NCBI RefSeq assembly: GCF_018332695.1
Contig: NZ_BOQN01000160.1
Span: forward strand, 1 to 33,711
Origin: Paractinoplanes toevensis
GTDB taxonomy: Bacteria > Actinomycetota > Actinomycetes > Mycobacteriales > Micromonosporaceae
DNA length: 33,711 nucleotides
Reading direction: 5' to 3'
Below, one piece after another: positions 8,062-15,009 of the stretch. A program made the position numbers and the translations under genes. Positions within the stretch are counted from its first letter, which is position 1, and each line of letters starts with the position of its first letter. The notes under the pieces were generated by a model. The model was not told where the DNA came from. It saw only the letters and a list, made by a program, of their open reading frames with translations, and ran no database searches.

Positions 8062-8091
8062 AAAAGCCGCCGGGCCGGCCCGGCGGCTTTT
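8062..8091 (+). terminator. Strong intrinsic terminator of the methyltransferase gene
   Basis: A 30-nt perfect palindrome, AAAAGCCGCCGGGCC (8062-8076) and its complement (8077-8091), ends in TTTTT. The stem can form up to about 13 bp around a GGCC-centred loop. The A-run/U-run flanks make it work on both strands, so it may also end the convergent PEBP gene (stop at 8108). Confidence 0.92.
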
Positions 8092-8107
8092 TGCTGGGCG
8101 GTGAAGG

Positions 8108-8638
8108 TCAGCCGCGGACCTGGAAGGTCGGGCGGATGGTGGCCCGAGCCAGGGTGTGGAAGGCGAGGTTGAAGCCGACGTACGCCGGGGAGGCGTCCGG
8201 CCCGACCTCGAGCGCGTCCACGTCGATCGCGTGCACCGCGAAGACGTACCGGTGGGGGCGGTCGCCGGGCGGCGGCGCGGCGCCGCCGTAGTTGTTGTCG
8301 CCGTAGTCGCTGCGGACGCAGAACGCGCCCTCGGGCAGCTGCTCGATGCCCCGCTCCAGCTCGGTGACGCTCGCCGGGAGATTGACCAGCACCCAGTGCC
8401 AGAAGCCGCTGCCGGTCGGCGCGTCCGGGTCGAAGCAGGTGACCACGAAGCCGCGGGTCTCGGCGGGGAAGCCGGACCAGGCGAGCTGGGGCGACAGGTT
8501 CTTTCCGCCCACGCTGGTGTGTGCGAACAAATCGTCGAGCGGCTGCCCATCCGTGACGTCCGTGCTGGTCACCGTGAAGGACGGGACCGGGGGCAGGATG
8601 TCGTACGGATCCGGGGCTACGGCGCGGTCGAGACTCAT
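8108..8638 (-). CDS. YbhB/YbcL-type PEBP family protein
   Basis: A 176-residue phosphatidylethanolamine-binding (Raf kinase inhibitor-like) protein. Family hallmarks are GGKNLSPQLAWSGFP, the anion-binding CFDPDAPTGSGFWHWV (equivalent to DPDAP...WHW), and YGDNNYGGAAPPPGDRPHRY with GxxPPxGxxHRY. No signal peptide is present, so it is cytoplasmic. Bacterial members bind phosphoryl or acyl ligands; a physiological role is rarely known. Two ATGs are in frame (8644 and 8638). The second has GGAGG eight nt upstream, while the first is only 2 nt from it, so 8638 is preferred. It is convergent with the methyltransferase and divergent from the histidine kinase. Confidence 0.93.
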   Translation of the reverse strand: MSLDRAVAPDPYDILPPVPSFTVTSTDVTDGQPLDDLFAHTSVGGKNLSPQLAWSGFPAETRGFVVTCFDPDAPTGSGFWHWVLVNLPASVTELERGIEQLPEGAFCVRSDYGDNNYGGAAPPPGDRPHRYVFAVHAIDVDALEVGPDASPAYVGFNLAFHTLARATIRPTFQVRG

Positions 8639-8644
8639 GGTCAT

Positions 8645-8943
8645 GTCCTCCGGCGAGATGGATAAACCTTCTCTGCATTCCCTCTCCGAGCGAGATTAAC
8701 CGGCCGAGATGACGCCGAGCTTGCGGCCCCGTTGCGGCGCACCGTCACCCGATCGGGGAAACGCACAGGTGGTGTGGGGCGGTAAGAGGGGATCGGGTGA
8801 TGCTTCTGTCCGACATCAGATCGGGTGCGTGCGGCCGAGATCCCCGCGCCTGGTTGTGATCGGTCGCCGGTGCGATCCCCGGGGACCAGCAAGTCGGCAC
8901 TCGCCCACGGGGCGGGTGCCGACTGCTGTATCCGGAATGCGTC
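8645..8943. other. 299-nt non-coding spacer with GATCGGG repeats and a hairpin
   Basis: No coding signal is convincing here. The heptamer GATCGGG occurs three times on the plus strand (8751, 8791, 8819), the last two extended to GATCGGGTG. Its spacing (40 and 28 nt) would allow cooperative binding by a regulator of the divergent PEBP and kinase genes. The right part holds the strong hairpin at 8887-8928. I see no clear -35/-10 pair for either gene. Confidence 0.5.
8887..8928 (+). promoter_or_regulatory. 18-bp hairpin just upstream of the histidine kinase start
   Basis: The arms CAGC(A)AGTCGGCACTCGCC (8887-8905) and GGCGGGTGCCGACTGCTG (8911-8928) pair over 18 bp with one bulged A and one U-G pair. 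No U-tract follows and no plus-strand gene lies nearby upstream, so it is not an ordinary terminator. Placed 15 nt before the GTG at 8944, it could control translation of the kinase or serve as an operator. Confidence 0.6.
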
Positions 8944-10011
8944 GTGACGAACCATCCGAAATGCGAGCATTTGGGAGTGAGAGCCCCGGTGCCCGTCGAT
9001 GAGCCGGCCATCGCCGAGGTGCCGCGGGATCTCTCCTTCTGCGCGCACGCCATCACCGGCCACGATCTGCTCGAGGTGCCGGACGCGACCGAGGACAACC
9101 GGTTCGCCGACAACCCGTACGTGCGGAGTGGTTTGCGGTTTTATGCCGGTGCCCCGGTCGTGCTGGACGGCACCTATTCGGTCGGTACGGTCTGCGTGGT
9201 CGACATGCAGCCCCGGGAGCTGACCGACGCGCAGCGCCGGGCCCTGCGCAGCCTGGCCCGGCACGCCACGGTGCAGCTGGAACTGCGCCGGTACGCCCGG
9301 CACGCCGGCGAGATCGCCGACCGGATGCGGCAGTTGGACCGGATGAAGGATTCGTTCCTGGCCACCGTGAGTCACGAGCTGCGGACGCCGCTGTCCACCA
9401 TTCGCGGCTATCTGGAAATGCTGCTCGAAGGGGACTTCGACGGCGAGACGTCGCACCGGTTCCTCTCCGTCATGGCCCGCAACTCCGATCGGTTGCTGCG
9501 GCTCATCGACGAACTGCTGCTGGTGGCCCGGCTGACCGACGAGGCGATGGAGCTCGACATCACCGAGCTGGACCTGGCCGACCTCACCCACCAGGTGACC
9601 ACCGGATGCCGGGTGCTGGCCGAGCACAAGAACGTGCGGCTGGGCGACCGCACGCAGGGGCCGGTGCCGGCCCGGGGCGACCCGAAACGCCTCACCCAGG
9701 CCCTCAACCACCTGGTCGTGAACGCCATCAAGTTCACCGGTGAGGGCGGTGAGATCATCGTGGCCGCGACCGGGGACGGCGAGCCGGAAATGACCATCAC
9801 GGACAACGGGGTCGGTATCTCCAGCGAGGATCTGCCGCACGTGTTCGACCGGTTCTACCGCTGCGCGTCGGCCGATCTGATGGCCGTGCAGGGGCCCGGT
9901 CTCGGCCTCGCGATCGTCAAATCGATCATCGAGGCCCACCACGGCAGCGTGCACCTGTCCAGCGAGCCGGGCGTCGGCACGACCGTACGCCTGACGCTGT
10001 CTAGCCGGTGA
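8944..10011 (+). CDS. Sensor histidine kinase with N-terminally short GAF domain
   Basis: Up to 355 residues, cytoplasmic, no transmembrane segment. Residues about 15-110 match the later two-thirds of a GAF domain (EVPRDLSFCAHAI, VPDATEDNRFADNP, LRFYAGAPV, GTVCVVD). The first strand and helix of a normal GAF are missing. A HisKA domain follows (FLATVSHELRTPL, His144), then a HATPase_c with N-box around Asn260, G1 TDNGVGI, F-box FDRFYRC and G2 GPGLGLAIVK. The start is uncertain: GTG at 8944, 8977 and 8989 are all in frame, with GGGAG lying before 8989. The upstream frame is closed by TGA at 8857 and has no GAF-like sequence, so truncation is real in this sequence. No response regulator is adjacent. 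The stop overlaps the convergent acetyltransferase gene by 11 bp. Confidence 0.88.
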   Translation: MTNHPKCEHLGVRAPVPVDEPAIAEVPRDLSFCAHAITGHDLLEVPDATEDNRFADNPYVRSGLRFYAGAPVVLDGTYSVGTVCVVDMQPRELTDAQRRALRSLARHATVQLELRRYARHAGEIADRMRQLDRMKDSFLATVSHELRTPLSTIRGYLEMLLEGDFDGETSHRFLSVMARNSDRLLRLIDELLLVARLTDEAMELDITELDLADLTHQVTTGCRVLAEHKNVRLGDRTQGPVPARGDPKRLTQALNHLVVNAIKFTGEGGEIIVAATGDGEPEMTITDNGVGISSEDLPHVFDRFYRCASADLMAVQGPGLGLAIVKSIIEAHHGSVHLSSEPGVGTTVRLTLSSR

Positions 10012-10642
10012 ACATCTCCCGGCAGGCGTCCAGGCCCTCGATCTCCACCGGGACGCTGCGGGCCGCCTGCCAGGTGGCGCGGTCCAGGCGCAGGCGGCGG
10101 CCGATGACGGGTACGCCGCGGATCAGGTGCCGGCTGATGCCGTCGTCGGTGTAGCCGAGCTTGCGGGAGACCGCGTACGAGGCGTGGTTGTCCTCGAACG
10201 CCTCGGACGTGGCGAACTGCGCGTCCAGACCGGCGAAGGCCAGCTCCAGCACGGCCGCGCGCATCTCGGTGCCGTAGCCCCGGCCGTGATCGCCGCGGCC
10301 GATCCAGGAGCCGGTGCCGACCTCACGCCGGCCCGCGAACTTCGTGGCGTCGACGCTCTGGGTGCCCACGACCCGGCCCTCGGCGATCGCAACCAGCCCG
10401 AGCGACCAATCGTCCGGCCGCCACGCGGCCCAGGTGCCCCACTGCCACTGGAGGACGCTGCGGGCGACCTTCTCCGGCGGACCATCGGTCCATTCCGCGG
10501 CGAACGGCTGCACCGCCGGATCGTGCACTCCGGCGGCCGCGATCTCGCCCAGCTCGGCGAGCCGGGCGAGATCGGGCAACCGTAATTCGAGCCGCGGGGT
10601 GCGCAGGACCAGACCGAACAGCGGCCAATTGTCGACAAGCAT
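10001..10642 (-). CDS. GNAT N-acetyltransferase (RimJ/RimL-like)
   Basis: A 213-residue protein starting MLVDNWPLFGLVLRTPRLELRLP, the usual opening of RimJ/RimL-type acetyltransferases. Acetyl-CoA binding motif A is visible as GRGDHGRGYGTEMR, preceded by the beta4 strand GTGSWIG. EDNHASYAVSRKLGYTDDG (motif B, Asn and Tyr) follows. These enzymes acetylate N-termini, antibiotics or small amines; the substrate here is unknown. No signal peptide is present. Its last 11 bp overlap the end of the histidine kinase gene tail-to-tail. The NlpC/P60 gene lies 41 bp downstream of nothing shared: it is on the same strand but further right, ending at 10684, and could be transcribed together with this gene. 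Confidence 0.9.
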   Translation of the reverse strand: MLVDNWPLFGLVLRTPRLELRLPDLARLAELGEIAAAGVHDPAVQPFAAEWTDGPPEKVARSVLQWQWGTWAAWRPDDWSLGLVAIAEGRVVGTQSVDATKFAGRREVGTGSWIGRGDHGRGYGTEMRAAVLELAFAGLDAQFATSEAFEDNHASYAVSRKLGYTDDGISRHLIRGVPVIGRRLRLDRATWQAARSVPVEIEGLDACREMFTG

Positions 10643-10683
10643 GAATGCGATTGTCGCCGCTCGTTCCGTTCCGGCGAACCGAT

Positions 10684-11505
10684 TTACAGGCGCTCCACGC
10701 TCAGCCCCGAATAGAGCTTGCGGTACACCACTCCGGTTCGGTGGTTACCCGCGTCGATCATCATCCCGTTGCCCATGTAGATACCCACATGGCCACGCCC
10801 GACCACCAGGTCGCCGGCGCGGGCCTGACTGCGGGAGATGCGCCGGGCCCGGGCGGCCTGGCCTCCGGACGAGTGCGGAAGGCGGATGCCGGCCCGCGCG
10901 TACGCCTGCTTGGTGAGCCCGGAGCAGTCGAAACCGGCCGCTCCCTCACCGCCGCTGACGTAGCGCCGGCCGACCTGCGATTTGGCGTACGCGACCACGG
11001 CGGTCATGTTGCCCAGCCGCATCACCCGGTGTCGGCGTGGTGTCGCCGACTGCCGGGTGACCGACCGGGTAACCACCCTGGTCCGCGTCGTGCGCGCGGC
11101 TCGCACCCGCACGCTGCGGGTGGTTTTGCGAACCTCGTGCGGGGTCTCGGTGGATGCTCGCGCGCTGCGGGCGGCAGGGCGAGCGGCGGGACGGGCGGGG
11201 CGGCGGGCGGCGGGGGTGACGCCGGGCCGGGCCCCGGACGGGCGAATCGCTATCCCGTACGGGCGGATCGCCGCCCGCCGGATCGGGGAGCGCGAGGCAC
11301 GCTGGGCCAGCACCGCCCGCGCGGTGAAAGCGGACTCGGAGTCGATATGGGCTGATTCGGGGCGTACCCGGTCGTCACTGACCGGGACGGCCGCCGGTGC
11401 CGCCGGTAGGGCGACAGCCTGCTCGACGGGCTCTAGGGCCGGGGTGACCACGGCCAGCGCAATAGCGCCGGCGGTCAGTGCCCGGCTCGCGGACGGACGG
11501 TGCAG
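10684..11505 (-). CDS. Secreted NlpC/P60 (C40) peptidoglycan peptidase, probable CTG start
   Basis: A cell-wall endopeptidase of about 273 residues. The catalytic domain fills the last 125 residues: Cys194 in FDCSGLTKQAY, His239 in GRGHVGIYMG, and DAGNHRTGV near the third catalytic position. Ahead of it is a roughly 110-residue Arg/Ala/Thr-rich linker (many R-P-A and T-R-x repeats), unusually basic and suited to binding wall polymers. From the first conventional codon (GTG at 11451) the protein would lack a signal peptide. Reading from CTG at 11505 adds 18 residues and gives MHRPSASRALTAGAIALAVV, a good signal peptide, with GGAGG five nt upstream. No ATG, GTG or TTG is in frame between the upstream TAG and 11451. 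The start is therefore inference; the family is secure. Confidence 0.85.
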   Translation of the reverse strand: MHRPSASRALTAGAIALAVVTPALEPVEQAVALPAAPAAVPVSDDRVRPESAHIDSESAFTARAVLAQRASRSPIRRAAIRPYGIAIRPSGARPGVTPAARRPARPAARPAARSARASTETPHEVRKTTRSVRVRAARTTRTRVVTRSVTRQSATPRRHRVMRLGNMTAVVAYAKSQVGRRYVSGGEGAAGFDCSGLTKQAYARAGIRLPHSSGGQAARARRISRSQARAGDLVVGRGHVGIYMGNGMMIDAGNHRTGVVYRKLYSGLSVERL

Positions 11506-11777
11506 CGTTGCCTCCGATATCGGCCCGGGGCACTCGCGCGAATCCCATGAGTACGGCTATAACGTCAAGCCGCACCCGTACCGACCGACGATGGGCGGCA
11601 ATTGGGAACCCGGACAACTCGTCATTTCCGTGGACCATGCCAGCACACAACGGGAATGCTTCGCGGGGGAATTCACACAATCAACCTCGCCCAATCGAGG
11701 AAAAGAATCGTTTTTAGGCTCTCGATAGCCACACTTCGATTTCCGAAATTGCCCCGATGTCGGGCGTGTCGGATGTC

Positions 11778-12374
11778 TCAGTTCAGCGGGATTCGCGCAC
11801 CGGGGCTCTGCGCGGACTCGTGCACCATCAGCGCGGACAATCGCGTCCCGGCCGGAACTTCGAAGGGCAGAACGCCGCGTACGGTGGTGGCCGCCGGGAT
11901 CTCGTCGAGCAGCGACGGCACCCGTTCGTTCAGGAAAGCCGCGGCCCGATCGTCGATCGCGTAGGCTCGCCCGTGGGTGTCGACGGCACGCTGTGCGCTG
12001 CCGTCCAGCAGCCGGGGCTCCCGACCGGCGTTCTCGATAGCCACGTTGACCAGGCAGAACTCACCCTTCGCCGACTGCCGCAGCTCAGCCGGGCCGACCG
12101 TCCGGAGGCCGCATCTCAGGCCGACCACCGAGACGATGAAGGCGCCGTCCGCGCCGACCCGGGCCGACTGCGCCTCCTCGACCCGGCCGGCCGCAGCCCC
12201 GGCGGAACCGCTCGACGCCGGAGCGGCCTGCGGCACGGCGGCTTCGCCCTCGCCACCGTCCCGGACGGCCGCGTAGGCGCCCGACCCGAGCGCGACCACC
12301 GCCAGCACAGTCGCGGCGATCCAGGGCCATCTCACCGGTCGCGCTTCGTCCGCCGCAGTGATCATGTCGGTCAC
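11778..12374 (-). CDS. Membrane-anchored DUF4352-type protein
   Basis: A 198-residue protein with a short cytoplasmic N-terminus, one transmembrane helix (WPWIAATVLAVVALGSGAYAAV, about residues 19-40), a flexible Ala/Gly/Ser linker, and an extracytoplasmic beta-sandwich. The sandwich contains GEFCLVNVAIENAGREPR and ends in GVLPFEVPAGTRLSALMVHE, the classic pattern of DUF4352 (immunoprotease/telokin-like) domains. Two Cys (in LRCGLR and EFCLV) may form a disulfide. Its function is unknown; such domains are often found in exported lipoproteins and sensors. Start GTG 12374 was chosen because GGGAG lies 5 nt upstream. The in-frame extension to 12524 adds non-coding-like sequence. Confidence 0.8.
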   Translation of the reverse strand: MTDMITAADEARPVRWPWIAATVLAVVALGSGAYAAVRDGGEGEAAVPQAAPASSGSAGAAAGRVEEAQSARVGADGAFIVSVVGLRCGLRTVGPAELRQSAKGEFCLVNVAIENAGREPRLLDGSAQRAVDTHGRAYAIDDRAAAFLNERVPSLLDEIPAATTVRGVLPFEVPAGTRLSALMVHESAQSPGARIPLN

Positions 12375-12548
12375 GGGTGCTCCCGAACCGGGCTCGACGG
12401 CAGAATGCGACCCCGAACCCCGGCTCACCACCCGGGTCGCGGCCACCATGCTGAGCACTGCCGGCGGCCGCGCCGTGTCGACTCGCCGCGAAGCGGACCT
12501 ATCCCCGCATAAACGACCTACCAATACACTCGAAAGTGCTACGTTTCG

Positions 12549-13511
12549 CTACGGCAGTAGCAGGATCTTGCCGAGGTGGTCGCTCGACTCCATGAGGTCG
12601 TGCGCCTCGGCCGCCGCGGACAGCGGCAGCGTCCGATCGATGATCGGCCTGATGGCGCCGGCCTCGACCAGCGGCCACACCTCGCGCCGCACACCGGCCA
12701 CGATGCGGGCCTTGTCGGCGGTCGGGCGGGCGCGCAGCGACGTCGACGAGATCGAGCCGCGCTTGGACATCAGCTGGGTCAGGTCGAGCTCGGCCTTGCG
12801 GCCGCCCTGGAAGCCGATCACGGTGATCCGCCCGTTCGGCGCGAGAACCTCGATGTTGCGGCTCAGATAACTCGCGCCCACGATGTCGAGCACGACGTCG
12901 GCGCCGCCGCCATCGGTGAAGTCCTTTGTGGCCTCGACGAAGTCGTCGGTGGTGTAGTCGACGACCAGGTCGGCGCCGAGCGCACGCAGCCGGTCGTGCT
13001 TGCCGGCCCGGGCGGTCGCGATCACCGTCGCCCCCAGCGCCTTGCCCAGCTGCACCGCGAACGTGCCGATGCCGCTGCCACCCCCGTGCACCAGGAGAGT
13101 CTCGCCCTTGCGCAGGCGGTCCCGGTCGACGACGTTGGACCACACCGTGCACGCGACCTCGGGCAGCGCGGCCGACTCCTGCAAGGACAGGCCGGTCGGC
13201 ACCGGCAGCAGCTGACCCGCCGGGATCGCCACCTTTTCCGCATAGCCACCGCCGGCCAGCAGGGCGGACACCCGCTCGCCCACGTGCCGGCCGGTGACGC
13301 CCGAACCGACCGCGCTGATCACGCCGGCGCACTCGAGGCCCGGGTATTCCGAGGCGCCGGGTGGGGGCGGATAGAAGCCCTGTCGCTGGGAGACGTCGGC
13401 CCGGTTGACGCCGGCCGCGGTCACGTCGACGACCACCTCGCCGTCGCCGGCCACCGGGTCGGGCACATCCCGCAGGACCAGCTGCTTGTCTTCGATCACG
13501 ATCGCGCGCAT
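12549..13511 (-). CDS. PIG3-like NAD(P)H:quinone oxidoreductase (MDR superfamily)
   Basis: A 320-residue medium-chain dehydrogenase/reductase lacking the zinc ligands of alcohol dehydrogenases. N-terminal hallmarks are the GVNRADVSQRQGFYPPPPGAS segment and YPGLECAGVI, which identify the zeta-crystallin/PIG3 quinone oxidoreductase branch. The NADPH Rossmann motif is VHGGGSGIGTFAVQLGKAL (about 141-159). The C-terminal IDRTLPLSAAAEAHDLMESSDHLGKILL is standard for the family. Known members reduce quinones using NADPH. The ATG at 13511 has no clear Shine-Dalgarno sequence, so it may be leaderless. A terminator (13547-13590) separates it from the upstream glycosidase operon on the same strand, so it is an independent transcription unit. 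Confidence 0.92.
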   Translation of the reverse strand: MRAIVIEDKQLVLRDVPDPVAGDGEVVVDVTAAGVNRADVSQRQGFYPPPPGASEYPGLECAGVISAVGSGVTGRHVGERVSALLAGGGYAEKVAIPAGQLLPVPTGLSLQESAALPEVACTVWSNVVDRDRLRKGETLLVHGGGSGIGTFAVQLGKALGATVIATARAGKHDRLRALGADLVVDYTTDDFVEATKDFTDGGGADVVLDIVGASYLSRNIEVLAPNGRITVIGFQGGRKAELDLTQLMSKRGSISSTSLRARPTADKARIVAGVRREVWPLVEAGAIRPIIDRTLPLSAAAEAHDLMESSDHLGKILLLP

Positions 13512-13546
13512 GCCGTTAGCTTGCCCGAGAGGTGCGACAGAAAACG

Positions 13547-13590
13547 AGAAGGCCCGCGAGCAGCGCCCACCGCTGCTCGCGAGCCTTCTG
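13547..13590 (-). terminator. Intrinsic terminator of the GH30-GH18 operon
   Basis: On the minus strand the stem is about 19 bp with a 5-nt loop and one G-U pair, followed by GTTTTC. It lies 12 nt beyond the GH18 stop codon (13603-13605) and ahead of the quinone oxidoreductase gene. The single imperfect pair is compatible only with minus-strand RNA, as expected. Confidence 0.88.
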
Positions 13591-13602
13591 TCCTAGGGAA
13601 GA

Positions 13603-15009
13603 TCAGCCCTTGTAGGCGCCGATGATCTTCGTGAACTGGTACGCCGACTGGGACACGCCACTGCACGTGTCGTCATTCGGGTATCCGCCCGAGCACTGCC
13701 GGTCCCGGTTCAGCGACCAGAACGTGAGCCGGGCGATGGTGTGCTGTTGCGCGTACGCCGTGATGGTCTGCATGTCGGCGAGGGTGACCACCGCGTTCTC
13801 GTCGGTGATGCCGTTCATCGACGAGATGCCGACGTGCTTGTAGGCCTCCGCGTCCGACCAGCCGTACGCCGTCTTGAGCCGGTTCTTCAGCCCGTCCGCC
13901 GCCTGGATGGTCAGAGCGCCCTGGTTGTTGCCGGTGCTGCCCCAGTCGAAGGTCATGATGCCCCAGCCGTCGACCACCAGACCGGCCGCGGCCGCCCGGT
14001 TGATCAGCGAGGCGTCCGGCCCGGTCGTGTAGCTACCCAGCGTGATGTAGGTGGTGATGCCGGGGTTGTTGGCCTTGATGGTCTTCAGCGCGTCGACCGT
14101 CTTCTGCTGGTCGGCCGCCGTGTTGTACGGGGTGCCCTCGATGTCGATGTCGATCGCCTTGAGCCCGTACGCGTTGATGACCTTCTGGTACGCCGCGGCC
14201 AGCGCCGCCGCACTCGTGCAGGTGTGCTCCAGCCACGGTCCGGCCGCGCCGCCGAAGGAGATGACGACGTCACCGCCGTTGGCCCGGATCGTGTTGATCG
14301 CGGTCTGGTCGGCACCGCCGGTCAGCGCCCGGCTGCCGTCCCACTTGGGGTCGCAGTTGCCGCTGTTCAGCATGAACGCCATGGTGAACCACTTGACACC
14401 GGTGGTCTGGGTGACCGTGGTCAGGTTCGGCGGGTTGCCCCAGCCGGTGTAGTAATACGGCGCGACCGCCTTGATACCCGGGCCACCGGTGGACGGCGGT
14501 GTCGTGGTGGGGGGCGTCGTGGTCGGCGGAGTGGTGGTCCCACCGAAGGTCCACTTCTGGTTCGACGTACCCGTACACGTCCAGATCTGCAGTTTTGCGC
14601 CGTTGGCGGTGTTCTTGTCCTTGACGTCGAGGCACTTGCCCGACGCGGTGTTGACCAGAGCGCCGTTCGAGAGCGTCCACTTCTGGCTCGCCACCGTGTC
14701 GTAGCAGTCCCAGAGGTGCACGACCCCGCCGTCCGCGGTCGAGTTGTTCGCCACGTCCAGGCACTTGCCGCGACCCTGCACCGAGCCGTTGTCGGCGAGC
14801 GTCCACACCTGGTTCGCGCTGCCCGACACGCAGTCCCACAGCTGCGGCTGGTTGCCGTTCGTGGTGGAGCCGCCGGTCACGTCGAGACACTTACTGTTGA
14901 GTCCACTGACCAGCGTGCCGGCCGAGGCCGCCGAGGCGCTGGTGATGCCGACGATGCCCATGGTCGCGACGACTGCCGCGCTGGCGATCGCAATCAGAAC
15001 CCGCTTCAT
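13603..15009 (-). CDS. Secreted GH18 chitinase-like glycoside hydrolase with N-terminal CBM13 domain
   Basis: 468 residues. Signal peptide 1-29 (MKRVLIAIAS... ITSASA). Residues 31-155 form one ricin-type beta-trefoil (CBM13) with three GKCLDV/QLWDC-QKW repeats. A TTPPTTTPP linker covers about 157-178. The GH18 barrel runs from about 179: the SFGG substrate-binding strand is VVISFGGAAGPW and the active-site strand is KAIDIDIEG with catalytic Glu291. The first Asp of the usual DGIDIDIE is Lys here, while the DxE pair needed for substrate-assisted catalysis remains. This resembles secreted actinobacterial GH18 chitinases. Endo-N-acetylglucosaminidase is an alternative. The ATG at 15009 overlaps the TGA of the upstream GH30 gene as ATGA, so translation is probably coupled; there is no strong separate ribosome binding site. 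Confidence 0.9.
   Translation of the reverse strand: MKRVLIAIASAAVVATMGIVGITSASAASAGTLVSGLNSKCLDVTGGSTTNGNQPQLWDCVSGSANQVWTLADNGSVQGRGKCLDVANNSTADGGVVHLWDCYDTVASQKWTLSNGALVNTASGKCLDVKDKNTANGAKLQIWTCTGTSNQKWTFGGTTTPPTTTPPTTTPPSTGGPGIKAVAPYYYTGWGNPPNLTTVTQTTGVKWFTMAFMLNSGNCDPKWDGSRALTGGADQTAINTIRANGGDVVISFGGAAGPWLEHTCTSAAALAAAYQKVINAYGLKAIDIDIEGTPYNTAADQQKTVDALKTIKANNPGITTYITLGSYTTGPDASLINRAAAAGLVVDGWGIMTFDWGSTGNNQGALTIQAADGLKNRLKTAYGWSDAEAYKHVGISSMNGITDENAVVTLADMQTITAYAQQHTIARLTFWSLNRDRQCSGGYPNDDTCSGVSQSAYQFTKIIGAYKG
14551..14896 (-). repeat. CBM13-coding direct repeat, copy in the GH18 gene
   Basis: This 346-bp block aligns without gaps, at a constant offset of 470 bp, to 15021-15366 in the neighbouring GH30 gene. 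Sampled stretches look roughly 80-85% identical. Both encode the same three-lobed ricin-B lectin domain, indicating duplication or gene conversion. Confidence 0.85.

Noticed and set aside
11506..11777. Possible c-di-AMP (ydaO-type) riboswitch ahead of the NlpC/P60 gene, as often seen in actinobacteria
   Set aside because: I could not find the conserved ydaO core sequences or its stems; only weak short palindromes are present. The 272-nt spacer otherwise shows nothing I can name.
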